This document shows positions 7,573-16,777 of a stretch of DNA of 21,330 bases, piece after piece. The DNA comes from Prolixibacteraceae bacterium (GTDB taxonomy: Bacteria; Bacteroidota; Bacteroidia; Bacteroidales; Prolixibacteraceae). Numbering within the stretch: position 1 is the stretch's first letter; every line of letters begins with the position of its first letter. The notes beneath the pieces are model-generated. The model ran no database searches, was not told the DNA's origin, and saw nothing but the letters and a program-made list of their open reading frames with translations. Made by a program: the position numbers and the translations under genes. The DNA lies in the NCBI GenBank assembly GCA_017998095.1, contig JAGODU010000064.1, positions 1 through 21,330 on the forward strand, written 5' to 3'.

Positions 7573-8694
7573 ATGAAAGTTTTTCAATGTTTACATAAGT
7601 ATCCTCCTCACATTCCAGTTTTTGAAAAAAACAACAATATTGAATCGAGTGATCTCAGTTTTAATGAACTCAGGGATTTAGTGATCAAAGACGGATATGC
7701 CTCAACCTATATCTTAAAGCCTGCCTTAGAAGGACATCATGAACAGGTGTTTTATACCATCTGGGATTACGAGAGGTTGCAATACAAATGGGCAGAGGAA
7801 AACGGACTAAAAACCAGAAATCTGGATGAAATCAAACTGGCACAGATTGAAGAATTTAATCCGGATGTGTTCTACAATCATTCGCCCAGGTACGATAACG
7901 ATTTTGTGAAAAAGCTCAGTAATAGGAGAAACTTGAAAAAAGTTTGCTGGGATGCCATTATCACAAAATATCCAAGTTTACATGAATGGTATAATCTAAG
8001 ACTTACTCTATTTTACCCATTTGTTAAATATTGGTTAAGTAGAAATCTTGCTTCTGACATCCTTCAACCAGCCTATTCCCCTATTTGGAATAATTATTCT
8101 AACCAGGAAAGAATAATTGACATTCTTTTCTATGGTCAATTTGCCCCTTTTTATTTTGATACAAGAAGTAAATTGGTGACTGAATTAATAGGTTGGAGTT
8201 TAAAAAGTGATTTTAAAATGCATTTTCATCTTGACTTTAATTTGGATTATTTTTTAAGAGAGAAACATTATAAGTTACTGGGAAAGACTTTTTACACGAA
8301 GAGATTTAGTGATATACCGAAGGTTGTTTTAAAAAATTCGCTTCCTCCGGTCTATGGATCTGATCTGTATAGTGTAATTGCTAAGTCAAAAATTGTTATT
8401 AATGCTTTTACTGATAATAATGGTTTATTTACAGACAACATGCGGACTTATGAATCAATAGGTCTGGGTGCATTAATGATTGGTGAAGATGGTATTTATC
8501 CGGATTTTCTTGAACCGGACCGGGATTTTCTGACCTACAAATCATTGGACGAACTGATTGAAAAGATTGAATATGCCTTATCACTGTCAGATCAGGGGAG
8601 GGAAATGGCAATTAGGGCTCAGCAGAAACTAATAAATACCTGCTCAAAAGAAAAACAATGGAATCGATTTTGCCAACTTGTTGAAAACGTTTGA
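7573..8694 (+). CDS. CgeB-like glycosyltransferase (Glyco_trans_1_2 C-terminal domain)
   Basis: This 373-residue protein resembles the CgeB/DUF3880-type glycosyltransferases of GT-B architecture. The diagnostic part is the C-terminal domain from about residue 289: [19 protein letters not shown], with the conserved glutamate that contacts the nucleotide sugar, then [23 protein letters not shown] and a closing helix. The N-terminal half has an Asp-Val-Phe-Tyr-Asn-His strand end (about 98-103), typical of the first Rossmann domain. A 112-base AT-rich gap precedes it, the largest in this part of the cluster, and could hold a promoter, but I could not match the Bacteroidota -7/-33 elements. It lies between the acyltransferase and the aminotransferase, and its last 17 bases overlap an alternative upstream TTG start of the latter. 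Confidence 0.78.
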   Translation: MKVFQCLHKYPPHIPVFEKNNNIESSDLSFNELRDLVIKDGYASTYILKPALEGHHEQVFYTIWDYERLQYKWAEENGLKTRNLDEIKLAQIEEFNPDVFYNHSPRYDNDFVKKLSNRRNLKKVCWDAIITKYPSLHEWYNLRLTLFYPFVKYWLSRNLASDILQPAYSPIWNNYSNQERIIDILFYGQFAPFYFDTRSKLVTELIGWSLKSDFKMHFHLDFNLDYFLREKHYKLLGKTFYTKRFSDIPKVVLKNSLPPVYGSDLYSVIAKSKIVINAFTDNNGLFTDNMRTYESIGLGALMIGEDGIYPDFLEPDRDFLTYKSLDELIEKIEYALSLSDQGREMAIRAQQKLINTCSKEKQWNRFCQLVENV

Positions 8695-8707
8695 ATTGAA
8701 TAACAAA

Positions 8708-9895
8708 ATGATCAAATTCCTTGATCTGCAGAAGATAAATGCGCAATATGCCGATGAGCTTAAACAAGCCGCGGCAGAAGTTATTGAATCCGGGTGGTTT
8801 TTATTGGGCGACCAGCTAAAAAGATTTGAAGCAAATCTAGCTGACTACATTGGCGTTCAACATGCTATTGGTGTTGCCAATGGCCTGGATGCGCTAAGGC
8901 TGATTCTCCGGGCTTACATGGAAATGGGATTTATGAAAGAAGGAGATGAAGTTATCGTTCCGGCAAATACCTTTATTGCCAGCATTCTTGCCATCACCGA
9001 TAACCGCTTAAAGCCCATTCTGGTTGAACCTGACATAAACACTTATAATCTTGATATTTCCCTTATCGAACAACACATCACCGAGCGTACCCGGGCCATC
9101 ATGGTTGTTCATCTTTATGGCAGCGTATGCTGGAGTGAAGAACTGGAGTTCATAGCCCAAAAACACAACCTGAAAATCATCGAAGACAATGCACAGGCCA
9201 TCGGTGCAGTATATGCCTCCTCCTCAACCTCCCTTAAAACCGGATCCCTCGGTAATGCTGCCGCCTTCTCCTTCTATCCGGGTAAAAACCTTGGCGCACT
9301 GGGTGACTCTGGTGCTGTAACCACCAATGACGCGGAACTGGCTGATATAGTGCGTGCGTTAGGGAATTATGGCAGCAGGCAAAAGTATGTTTTCGATTAC
9401 CCGGGTTTGAATAGTCGAATGGATGAAATACAGGCCGCATTCCTCGACATAAAACTCAAATACCTTGATGCAGAGAACCAACACCGTAATGAAATTGCTA
9501 AATACTACTGCGAGAATATCCATCACCCCGATATCATTTTACCAGCCCCTCCCGACTTCTTCAGTACTAAACTCCAAACAATTCCACTGAGCGATGTCGA
9601 AATACAAAACATAAGACTAAGTAACCAAAACAACTTCTCACATGTCTGGCACCTCTTTGTTATACGCCACCTCGATCGCGACAAGCTGCAGCAATATCTT
9701 GCTGAAAAAGGAGTTCAAACCCTTATTCATTACCCAATACCTCCGCATCATCAAAAAGCCTATGAAATTTGGCATAACATGAATTTTCCTGTCACAGAGC
9801 GGATTCATGATCAGTCACTAAGTTTGCCCATAAGTCCGGTAATGAGTGAGGATGAAATTAAAACTATTGTCGAAGTGGTAAATAGTTTTAAATAG
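8708..9895 (+). CDS. DegT/DnrJ/EryC1 aminotransferase, dTDP-3-amino-3,6-dideoxyhexose type (FdtB/QdtB-like)
   Basis: This PLP-dependent sugar aminotransferase (395 residues from the ATG at 8708) transfers an amino group from glutamate to a keto-sugar. The start [18 protein letters not shown] is the standard family opening, so I prefer it to the TTG at 8678. Visible landmarks are ANGLDALRL (57-65), [21 protein letters not shown], the PLP-ring segment [11 protein letters not shown] (Asp160), and [18 protein letters not shown] with the Schiff-base lysine at Lys193. Late motifs are [22 protein letters not shown] and [13 protein letters not shown]. It would aminate C3 of the ketoisomerase product. 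About 25-30 extra residues before HVWHLF (around 9550-9640) make it longer than the usual 365-370. It ends 7 bases before the GT61 gene. Confidence 0.92.
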   Translation: MIKFLDLQKINAQYADELKQAAAEVIESGWFLLGDQLKRFEANLADYIGVQHAIGVANGLDALRLILRAYMEMGFMKEGDEVIVPANTFIASILAITDNRLKPILVEPDINTYNLDISLIEQHITERTRAIMVVHLYGSVCWSEELEFIAQKHNLKIIEDNAQAIGAVYASSSTSLKTGSLGNAAAFSFYPGKNLGALGDSGAVTTNDAELADIVRALGNYGSRQKYVFDYPGLNSRMDEIQAAFLDIKLKYLDAENQHRNEIAKYYCENIHHPDIILPAPPDFFSTKLQTIPLSDVEIQNIRLSNQNNFSHVWHLFVIRHLDRDKLQQYLAEKGVQTLIHYPIPPHHQKAYEIWHNMNFPVTERIHDQSLSLPISPVMSEDEIKTIVEVVNSFK

Positions 9896-9902
9896 CGTAG
9901 AT

Positions 9903-11213
9903 ATGTTTGATCAATTAAAAGAATTTCTTAAAAATAATCTCCCTGAAAATGTAAAAATCGTTCTAATTAGAATTATTATTCTTTTCAATCCGAATAGGTG
10001 GAGGTATAGAGATGTTTTTTTCTTTCTAAACTCAAATCAAGTTGTCCGTTATATTGCGCATCATTTGACTTCAAAACAATATGAACTTCGTGATTTAATT
10101 ACAATAGATGAAGCAGCTTCTCAGAAAATACATAATATTGATTTCCTGTTTATCAGAATGATACCACTTCATTATTATCCTCCAGTATTTAATCGGACTG
10201 AAGGGGATGATGAATTTATGAAAGAAGCAGGTAGTTTCAGAAATTATGGAGCAGTATTTAAGGATGTAGCCATTATTGGTTGCTCTGATTTGATACTTCT
10301 GGAAAATGCGACAGCACTTTATGATCTAAAGGAAAATAATTTGAATGGAAGATATGCTTACACTGATGAAGCAATTTGTTATTATAAAAATAACAAATGC
10401 CTCCTAAAAGAAAAAATATCAGATCAAGTCATTGATAAAGCAATTTCCATGGTAGGTAATTACTCATTGAATTACTATCATTTGGTCATAGAAATATTAA
10501 CGAAGTTCAAGATTATTAATGAAATTGGTATTGATACAGAAATCCCAATTCTACTAGATCAAAGATGCCTTAAGATACCCCAATATGTTGAATTGATTGA
10601 TGTGTTAAATAGTCAAAAGCGCAGAATAGTCACTATTGACAATGGAGTTAGATATAAAGTCTCCAAACTATATTACTTTTCCAAATTGAATTTATTGCCC
10701 CCAAATTACACAGTAGGAAGTGAATTTAAATATTGTGATACACTATTTGATTTAAATAGTCTAAAATTTTTGCGCAGCAAATTGCTTCCCCACAGATCCG
10801 GGAATAAATTCCCAAAAAGGATTTTCTTGACAAGAAAGAATGCTAGTAACAGGAGGCAATACAATGAAAATGAGGTGTTTGGGGTATTAAAGAGATATAA
10901 TTTTGAGGAAATTATTCCGGAAAACTATTCAATTGCTGATCAAATTGAGATATTCCATTCAGCAGAAATCATTTCTGGAGGCTCAGGTGCTGCTTTCACA
11001 AATTTGATATTCTGCTCAAAAGGATGCAAAGCCATTATTTTTACTTATAATGAATTGCCATTTTCGGGTTTCTCATCGCTGGCCAGATTTGTTGAGGTTG
11101 AACTGGTTTACATAACTGCATTAGAGGGTTATATGAATTCGAATGACATTCACCATGATTTTTCGATCAATCAGCAGAAACTGAAAGAGTTTATGGATCA
11201 ATGGATAGCATAA
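9903..11213 (+). CDS. GT61 family glycosyltransferase (DUF563 type)
   Basis: The 436-residue protein matches the GT61/DUF563 group of capsule and O-antigen transferases. NYYHLVIEILTKF (190 onward) corresponds to the family's N-[YF]-x-H-[WL]-x-x-E motif. The C-terminal part carries RIFLTRKNASNRRQYNENEV (a conserved R-x-x-N-E segment), then EEIIPENYSIADQIEIFHSA and SGGSGAAFTNLIFC (about 358-371), the usual G-x-G-[AS]-x-[LF]-x-N active-site loop. A hydrophobic stretch near residues 18-30 may anchor it at the membrane (inference). Family members use varied donors, including xylose and GlcNAc, so no donor is assigned. Composition is AT-rich throughout. It follows the aminotransferase by 7 bases and is probably in the same transcript. 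Confidence 0.85.
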   Translation: MFDQLKEFLKNNLPENVKIVLIRIIILFNPNRWRYRDVFFFLNSNQVVRYIAHHLTSKQYELRDLITIDEAASQKIHNIDFLFIRMIPLHYYPPVFNRTEGDDEFMKEAGSFRNYGAVFKDVAIIGCSDLILLENATALYDLKENNLNGRYAYTDEAICYYKNNKCLLKEKISDQVIDKAISMVGNYSLNYYHLVIEILTKFKIINEIGIDTEIPILLDQRCLKIPQYVELIDVLNSQKRRIVTIDNGVRYKVSKLYYFSKLNLLPPNYTVGSEFKYCDTLFDLNSLKFLRSKLLPHRSGNKFPKRIFLTRKNASNRRQYNENEVFGVLKRYNFEEIIPENYSIADQIEIFHSAEIISGGSGAAFTNLIFCSKGCKAIIFTYNELPFSGFSSLARFVEVELVYITALEGYMNSNDIHHDFSINQQKLKEFMDQWIA

Positions 11214-11274
11214 TAAAAATAAGGGTATATAAAGCTGAACTTTTAATTGTCTTTTCATTTATTAAGAACGAATA

Positions 11275-12240
11275 GTGAATACAGAAAGACCACTCGTTTC
11301 TATTATCGTTATCACTTACAATTCGGCTAAATTTGTGCTCGAGACCCTCGAAAGCGCCAGGGCACAAACCTATCAGAACATTGAGCTGATCGTGTCTGAT
11401 GATGGCTCAACGGATGAAACTGTCAACATTTGTAATCAATGGATTGAACAGAATAAAGAACGGTTTGTAAGGACAGAATTAATCACAGCGAATGAAAACA
11501 CAGGAATCCCAGCCAATTGCAACAGAGGAGTCAATGCAGCAAAAGGAGAGTGGATGAAATTAATTGCGGGGGATGATATCTTAGTAAACTCAGCAATCCA
11601 AGAAGCAGTTCAATTTTTCAGTGGTAATGCGGATATTAAAATATTTGATTCCCGGGTTGAAGTATACAATGAAAACATGAGTGTGAAAATTGGAGACTAT
11701 GATATCAATAAAGATCTGTTTTATTACAATGGAATTTCAGCAGCAGAACAACTCGGGTTGTTTGTAAAAAGATTAGATGGGCGCAGGATTATCTCAACTC
11801 TCGGGGTTTTTGCATCACGTAAATTAATTGAAAATATTGGAGGATTTGATGTCAAATATAAGTTACTGGAAGACGCTCCTCTATGGTTCAAGATCATGAA
11901 ATCCGGCATTAAATTTCATTACCTGGATAAAGTGACTGTCCTTTATCGGAGACATGAAAATGCTATCTCTAAACAACCTACTAACCATGATACAAATGAA
12001 AAGATATTATCTGATTTTAAGTTAACCGTCGATCAATTTATGTGGGATCATTTCTACGAAAGATGTGATTTCTTACAAAAAGTGAACTTAATCTGGATGA
12101 GGGGCTTATCGAAAATTGTGATATGTTTGGGGAATAAAGGTATCATTGCACAGCTATTATATCGGTGTGGACGATCTCTTCAACCAAGGCGCCTCCATGG
12201 GTTACGAAGAAGATACAGGGAGTTGTTTAAATCGATATGA
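11275..12240 (+). CDS. GT2 family glycosyltransferase
   Basis: The 321-residue GT2 enzyme shows LVSIIVITYNSAKFVLETLE, the donor site SDDGSTDETVNIC (41-53), NTGIPANCNRGVNAAKGEW and the metal-binding LIAGDDILV (96-104). The catalytic-acid region is GGFDVKYKLLEDAPLWFKIM. The start is GTG at 11275; no in-frame ATG lies before the conserved LVSIIV strand, and a TAG stop sits just upstream in another frame. The 61-base spacer before it is AT-rich and lacks a ribosome-binding site. The protein ends in a basic stretch (PRRLHGLRRRYRELF) that may contact the membrane surface. Donor and acceptor cannot be assigned. Confidence 0.9.
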   Translation: MNTERPLVSIIVITYNSAKFVLETLESARAQTYQNIELIVSDDGSTDETVNICNQWIEQNKERFVRTELITANENTGIPANCNRGVNAAKGEWMKLIAGDDILVNSAIQEAVQFFSGNADIKIFDSRVEVYNENMSVKIGDYDINKDLFYYNGISAAEQLGLFVKRLDGRRIISTLGVFASRKLIENIGGFDVKYKLLEDAPLWFKIMKSGIKFHYLDKVTVLYRRHENAISKQPTNHDTNEKILSDFKLTVDQFMWDHFYERCDFLQKVNLIWMRGLSKIVICLGNKGIIAQLLYRCGRSLQPRRLHGLRRRYRELFKSI

Positions 12241-12339
12241 TTCAATGAATTATCGCTTTGTAATTGGATAATCAAATTAAAATGAACAATTTACGATTTA
12301 ACGGGATGAAGTATATCCAGCAGGCTAAAGCATCCGCTT

Positions 12340-13272
12340 ATGTATAGATTTTTGTATTCAATTTATTACATACGATTTCATTCAAAAAGACTTGACTGGC
12401 TATTTTTAAAATTATACATCAGGATTTTTAATGTAGTCATTCCTGTTTATTTTCGACTGACATCCTTCAGAAAGAAATATAGATTAACGGATGTGCAACA
12501 TATAAGAGAGATTAAATATGTTGTATCGCTTACAACCTTTCCCGAAAGAATTGAAAATGTTTGGCTGGTAATTGAAACCATTTTACGTCAGAAAACGAAA
12601 CCAGATGTAATCATATTATGGTTGTATGAAGGGGAGTTCCCTGATAAAAATTTCTTGCCTGGGAAATTATTAAATCTGGAAAAACGTGGACTGCAGATTC
12701 GATTTTGCGATGATAACCTGATGCCTCACAAGAAGTATTATTATACTTTACAGGCTTTTCCGAACGCGAATATCATAACCATTGATGATGATTTCTTCTA
12801 TCCCGTTAATCTGATCAGGAATTTACTCAGCTATCATGAAAGATATCCAAAATCAATCTGTTGTACGCGTTCCCGCGAGATAAAAATATCACAAGGATGT
12901 ATTCAATCCTATCAGAAATGGCCTAACATAAAAGTAAATACAGAACCTTCATATAAATATCTGACAATGGGTGGAGGAGGAACATTATTCCCCCCTTTTT
13001 CATTAAGCGCTGAAACTTTAAACAGGGATGCAATTAAGGAATTTGCTCTGACGGCCGACGATCTATGGCTGAAAGTCATGAGCCTGCTCAATAAAACTAA
13101 GGTTGGGTGCTTGGGAGGTGAATATCCCCGGGTACCCATACCAATTAGAAATAAATCCGGTTCCAAACTTATGGATAAAAATATCTCTTTGGGACAGAAC
13201 GACATCATTTTTAGCTCCTTGATAAAGAAATATAATATTCCTGTATATGTCTTTGATGATGAAAAGAATTGA
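12340..13272 (+). CDS. putative glycosyltransferase of an uncommon family with a DDD motif
   Basis: The 310-residue product is not a standard GT2 enzyme but has glycosyltransferase-like features. These are VVSLTTFPERIENVWLVIET (61-80), KPDVIILWLYEGEFP (87-101), LQIRFCDDNLMPHKKYYY (118-135) and a metal-site-like NIITIDDDFFYP (144-155). Later there is GGGGTLFPP and a TADDLWLKVM acid pair. The PHKKYYY-to-DDD arrangement resembles a group of poorly characterised capsule and lipopolysaccharide transferases, so I assign a sugar-transfer role by motif and context rather than by close homology. The first 40 residues are hydrophobic and basic, and may bind the membrane. A 99-base gap precedes it, and it overlaps only the alternative TTG start of the next gene. 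Confidence 0.7.
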   Translation: MYRFLYSIYYIRFHSKRLDWLFLKLYIRIFNVVIPVYFRLTSFRKKYRLTDVQHIREIKYVVSLTTFPERIENVWLVIETILRQKTKPDVIILWLYEGEFPDKNFLPGKLLNLEKRGLQIRFCDDNLMPHKKYYYTLQAFPNANIITIDDDFFYPVNLIRNLLSYHERYPKSICCTRSREIKISQGCIQSYQKWPNIKVNTEPSYKYLTMGGGGTLFPPFSLSAETLNRDAIKEFALTADDLWLKVMSLLNKTKVGCLGGEYPRVPIPIRNKSGSKLMDKNISLGQNDIIFSSLIKKYNIPVYVFDDEKN

Positions 13273-13283
13273 TACAATTAGCT

Positions 13284-14258
13284 ATGCGACCATTTTTCTC
13301 CATCATAATCCCAATTTATAACAAAAGACCCCATATTTGTCGATCTGTCGGTTCGGCATTAAATCAAAGTTTTTCTAACATTGAACTTCTTGCTATAAAT
13401 GATGCATCAACGGATGGTAGCTTGGAAGAGTTGGAGAAATTTACAGACGGTCGAATTAGAATTTTGCACCGTAGTACCCCCGGTCCAGGTGGTTATGCTG
13501 CTCGTAATCTGGGCATTGAAAATGCCAGGGGAGAATGGATTGCTTTTCTGGATGCAGATGATGAATGGTATCCCTACCATCTGGAGAGAATGTATCACTT
13601 AAACACGCAATTTCCAAACACTAATTTTATGGGATGTGGATGGGAAATAAGAGACAAGCTTATTAGAAACCTTGATAGTTATTATAAGAAAAATTATCAT
13701 CGTGGTAATCATGAATTGGATACTAAAACATATTTATTCTGCTATTTACATGGATTGCCACCAATAAATACAAGTGTTGCATGTGTGAAAAGATCTTCAT
13801 TAAAATCACAAAATCTTTTCCCGATTGATGTGAAAGCTCAACGGGGTGGTGATTCCTATGCCTGGTTTAAAATGATTTGTCATCATAGGCAAATGGCTTG
13901 GAGTGCTCATTTGGGTGCAATATATTATCAGGATTCAGTTAACATGGTTACTAAGTATGCTCCATCAACTCCATATTTGATGCGTAAAGAAATTTACAAT
14001 GAACTTTCATTAAACCTTAACTCTGTTGAAAAAATATTGCTAAAAAAAAATCTTAATAAAAAGCTTAAATATGCTTGGGTACGTAATATAAGAAGGGGAA
14101 AGAAAAATTTTACCCTATTTACAAAATTATATTGGAAAGGTGATATACCTAATGTGTTAAAACTCACTTTAATTTCAATATTACCTAGCAGCCTTATAAA
14201 TCATTATTTATCAAAGCGAAATCCAAAGAAGTCAAAGCCAGTAGATGATCTTTACTAA
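13284..14258 (+). CDS. GT2 family glycosyltransferase
   Basis: Starting at the ATG at 13284 (a TTG lies 15 bases earlier), the 324-residue protein opens with MRPFFSIIIPIYNKRPHICR. It has INDASTDGSLEEL (38-50), GYAARNLGIENARGEWIAFL and the metal site LDADDEWYPYHL (89-100). The downstream region with AQRGGDSYAWFKM supplies the catalytic D. The C-terminal 60 residues are very lysine- and asparagine-rich, as in other GT2 genes here. This core is typical of GT2 enzymes adding hexoses or N-acetylhexosamines, but specificity cannot be read. The next 265 bases hold no convincing gene. Confidence 0.9.
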   Translation: MRPFFSIIIPIYNKRPHICRSVGSALNQSFSNIELLAINDASTDGSLEELEKFTDGRIRILHRSTPGPGGYAARNLGIENARGEWIAFLDADDEWYPYHLERMYHLNTQFPNTNFMGCGWEIRDKLIRNLDSYYKKNYHRGNHELDTKTYLFCYLHGLPPINTSVACVKRSSLKSQNLFPIDVKAQRGGDSYAWFKMICHHRQMAWSAHLGAIYYQDSVNMVTKYAPSTPYLMRKEIYNELSLNLNSVEKILLKKNLNKKLKYAWVRNIRRGKKNFTLFTKLYWKGDIPNVLKLTLISILPSSLINHYLSKRNPKKSKPVDDLY

Positions 14259-14523
14259 GAAGGTTATCATTTTTTGAATATTGTCTATATTAATGATTGC
14301 AGTAATTAATTTCTTGCCTGGTAATCAGATCTGGAAAAAATTTACTGTTATTTTGGAATTACCAGATGAAAAAATATTAAGTGTCATCGATATAAGAGTA
14401 TCTGAAAATATTTTTAATAATTTCATAAAAATAATCGTTGTAACGAATAACTTTCTAAAATATCAGAAGATAATTACTATGTTATTATGTTCCCACTTAA
14501 AAATTGATTTCTAAAAATTTTTT

Positions 14524-15648
14524 ATGAAAATCCTTGTCATCTCCAATAATTATCCCTCCCATAAAAATCCTTCTCATGGCATTTTTGTCTATAAACTAAT
14601 TCAAAAGTTTGTGGAACAGGGCCATGAAGCTACTGTGATTGCTCCTCAAAAATTCAGGAATATTTTTAAAAAAAGTCAATCATACGGCCCTGAAAAAGCA
14701 CGAGTTTTCAGGCCATTGTTCCCGAGTTTTTCAGCAAAACAAATTGTTTTTTTCAATACTTATCTACTGTCACATTGGGCTCAAAAAATTGTAATAATGC
14801 GCGCAGTTAAAAATCATAGAATTGATTTTGATGTTGTATATAGCCATTTCCTTCATAATGCATTTATTTCAATAGAAGCCTTAAAAAAATATCAAAAACC
14901 CTTCATTACCGCGTTAGGTGAAAGCGATAATTTTAATCTGACTAAAAGTTGGTTCAGTTGTAAAAGATTCAATTACTTACTTAAGGAAATAAAAGGATAC
15001 ATTGCAGTTTCAGAGCAAATTAAAGAAAAATTGTTAAGTTTACACATACCTGAATTCAAGATTATTATTGAACCAAACGCAACTAATCTTAGCATATATA
15101 ACAAAGGTGATAAAAGAATTTTACGTAAAAAGTATTACTTTCCAGAAGATAAATTTATTGTTGCCTTTACGGGCAACTTTATTGAACGTAAAGGTCCACA
15201 TCGGCTACTTTCAGCTATTGAAGGATTAGATAATATAGGTGCTATGATGATTGGTGGAGGACCAATTAAGCTGAAGAGTAAACAAATATTGTTTAAGCAA
15301 CGTGTGCCCAACCATATTGTTCATGAACTGTTGAATTGTGCAGATGTTTTTGTTCTGCCTACCCGTCATGAAGGCTCAAGTAACGCAATTATTGAAGCTA
15401 TGGCCTGTGGTCTTCCCATAATATCATCCGACATCCCTGAAATAAGCAGCCAGTGCGATCCTTCTTTCTCTATCCTGGTCGATCCCATGGATATAGACTC
15501 CATTCGCCGGGCCATATTAACAATCTTCAATGATCCCGGACTGAGGGATAGTATGTCAAAAAATGCACTGGCATGGTCGAGAAAATTTGATCTCAACCAG
15601 CGCGCTGCGAGGATTCTAGATTTTATTTCAACTTTTGTCAATGAGTAA
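14524..15648 (+). CDS. GT4 family glycosyltransferase
   Basis: This 374-residue retaining transferase has GT-B fold. The N-terminal Rossmann domain starts at MKILVISNNYPSHKNPSHGI, with the glycine-rich acceptor-side loop HGIF, and carries GHEATVIAP. The C-terminal domain begins near FIVAFTGNFIERKGPHRLL and contains VLPTRHEGSSNAIIEAMACG with the E-x7-E pair (Glu283 and Glu291) that holds the donor nucleotide, then PIISSDIPEI. It is related to the WcaL/TuaC-like subgroup of GT4. The last coding bases overlap the start of the next GT4 gene by 8 bases, indicating translational coupling. Confidence 0.92.
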   Translation: MKILVISNNYPSHKNPSHGIFVYKLIQKFVEQGHEATVIAPQKFRNIFKKSQSYGPEKARVFRPLFPSFSAKQIVFFNTYLLSHWAQKIVIMRAVKNHRIDFDVVYSHFLHNAFISIEALKKYQKPFITALGESDNFNLTKSWFSCKRFNYLLKEIKGYIAVSEQIKEKLLSLHIPEFKIIIEPNATNLSIYNKGDKRILRKKYYFPEDKFIVAFTGNFIERKGPHRLLSAIEGLDNIGAMMIGGGPIKLKSKQILFKQRVPNHIVHELLNCADVFVLPTRHEGSSNAIIEAMACGLPIISSDIPEISSQCDPSFSILVDPMDIDSIRRAILTIFNDPGLRDSMSKNALAWSRKFDLNQRAARILDFISTFVNE

Positions 15649-16771
15649 ACTTTCCATTACCCACCTCAACTCATACTTCATCGCCAGTCCGCTGCACAGC
15701 GAGCTCATATCTGCACTCGACAGGCTGGGGATAAAGCAGAATGTATTTGTACCTGTTCAAAAAGCTTCCCTGATCAGCAAAAACCTCCCCGATGAGTTAC
15801 AGGCCGGACATATCTATTATATACATTGTTTCGGAACCATTCACAGATACCTCTGGCCCCTGAAAATGCTCAGAATATGGAGGGCATTCAAGAAACATTA
15901 TGAAAAAAATCCTACGCCCCTTATCCATGCCCATACCCTTATTGTCAACGGACTAATCGCTTATTGGGCTCATAATAAATGGGGAGTACCCTATGTGGTC
16001 ACGATCCGGAATACGGATTTAAATCTGTTCCTGAACAGAATACCGTTCTTCAGAGCCCTTGGTTTGAAAGTCCTGAACCATGCAGATCAAATCATTACCA
16101 TCTCTCCGGCTTACCGCGATAACCAGATGACCAGATTTTTTACGAAAGACAAGCATCTATCTATTTATGAGAAATGTGTCATCATTCCAAACGGCATTCA
16201 CGACTTCTGGATCCGGAACCAACAACAAAAACAACAGCGACAAACAATACCTGCTATCGTCTTTTCCGGAAGGATGGACAGGAATAAGAACCTGGATGCA
16301 CTGCTTACGGCATGCGAATCTCTGTCCGGATCCGGTTTTGCTTTAACATTGAACATACTTGGAGATGGCCCTTTGCTATCCGGTTTCAAAGCAAGACAGT
16401 ACGGTTTCCCTGTGAAGTTTTACGGACATTTATCGAAGAAAGAACAGATTCTGGAAGTTTTACGAAAATCTGATGTGCTTGTTGTCCCCTCCTTTAATGA
16501 GTCTTTCGGACTGGTTTACCCGGAGGCCATGTCGCAGAGTCTGCCTGTTATTTATACCAGGGGACAGGGCTTTGACGGGCATTTTCCTGATGGGTATGTC
16601 GGTTTTTCGGTCAATCCGTATGATGCTGATGAAATTGCAGAGAAGATCAAGCTTGTATTTGCGGATTATGATCGTTTATCATCCAATGCGCATAATCTTG
16701 CCCCGGAATTTTCGTGGGAGAACGTAACAGGAAAACTGATAAAGATATATAATGCCATCATAAAAGATTAG
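15641..16771 (+). CDS. GT4 family glycosyltransferase
   Basis: This is a second GT-B, GT4-type transferase of 376 residues from the ATG at 15641, which lies inside the end of the previous gene; a TTG at 15635 is the alternative. The N-terminal domain includes HLNSYFIASPLHSELISAL and LIHAHTLIVNGLIAYWAH. The C-terminal domain starts at IVFSGRMDRNKNLDALL and contains VVPSFNESFGLVYPEAMSQS with the E-x7-E pair (about Glu287 and Glu295). IPNGIHDFW marks the interdomain segment. The acceptor and donor are unknown. Codon use is somewhat richer in GC than in the genes upstream, a trend that continues into the next gene. Confidence 0.92.
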   Translation: MSKLSITHLNSYFIASPLHSELISALDRLGIKQNVFVPVQKASLISKNLPDELQAGHIYYIHCFGTIHRYLWPLKMLRIWRAFKKHYEKNPTPLIHAHTLIVNGLIAYWAHNKWGVPYVVTIRNTDLNLFLNRIPFFRALGLKVLNHADQIITISPAYRDNQMTRFFTKDKHLSIYEKCVIIPNGIHDFWIRNQQQKQQRQTIPAIVFSGRMDRNKNLDALLTACESLSGSGFALTLNILGDGPLLSGFKARQYGFPVKFYGHLSKKEQILEVLRKSDVLVVPSFNESFGLVYPEAMSQSLPVIYTRGQGFDGHFPDGYVGFSVNPYDADEIAEKIKLVFADYDRLSSNAHNLAPEFSWENVTGKLIKIYNAIIKD

Positions 16772-16777
16772 TCATCC

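Noticed and set aside
14259..14523. Possible 77-codon reading frame at 14281-14514 (TTG start) in the gap before the GT4 gene
   Set aside because: Very AT-rich, weak start, no recognisable motif, and the length is expected by chance at this composition. It may be decayed sequence but I cannot support a gene.
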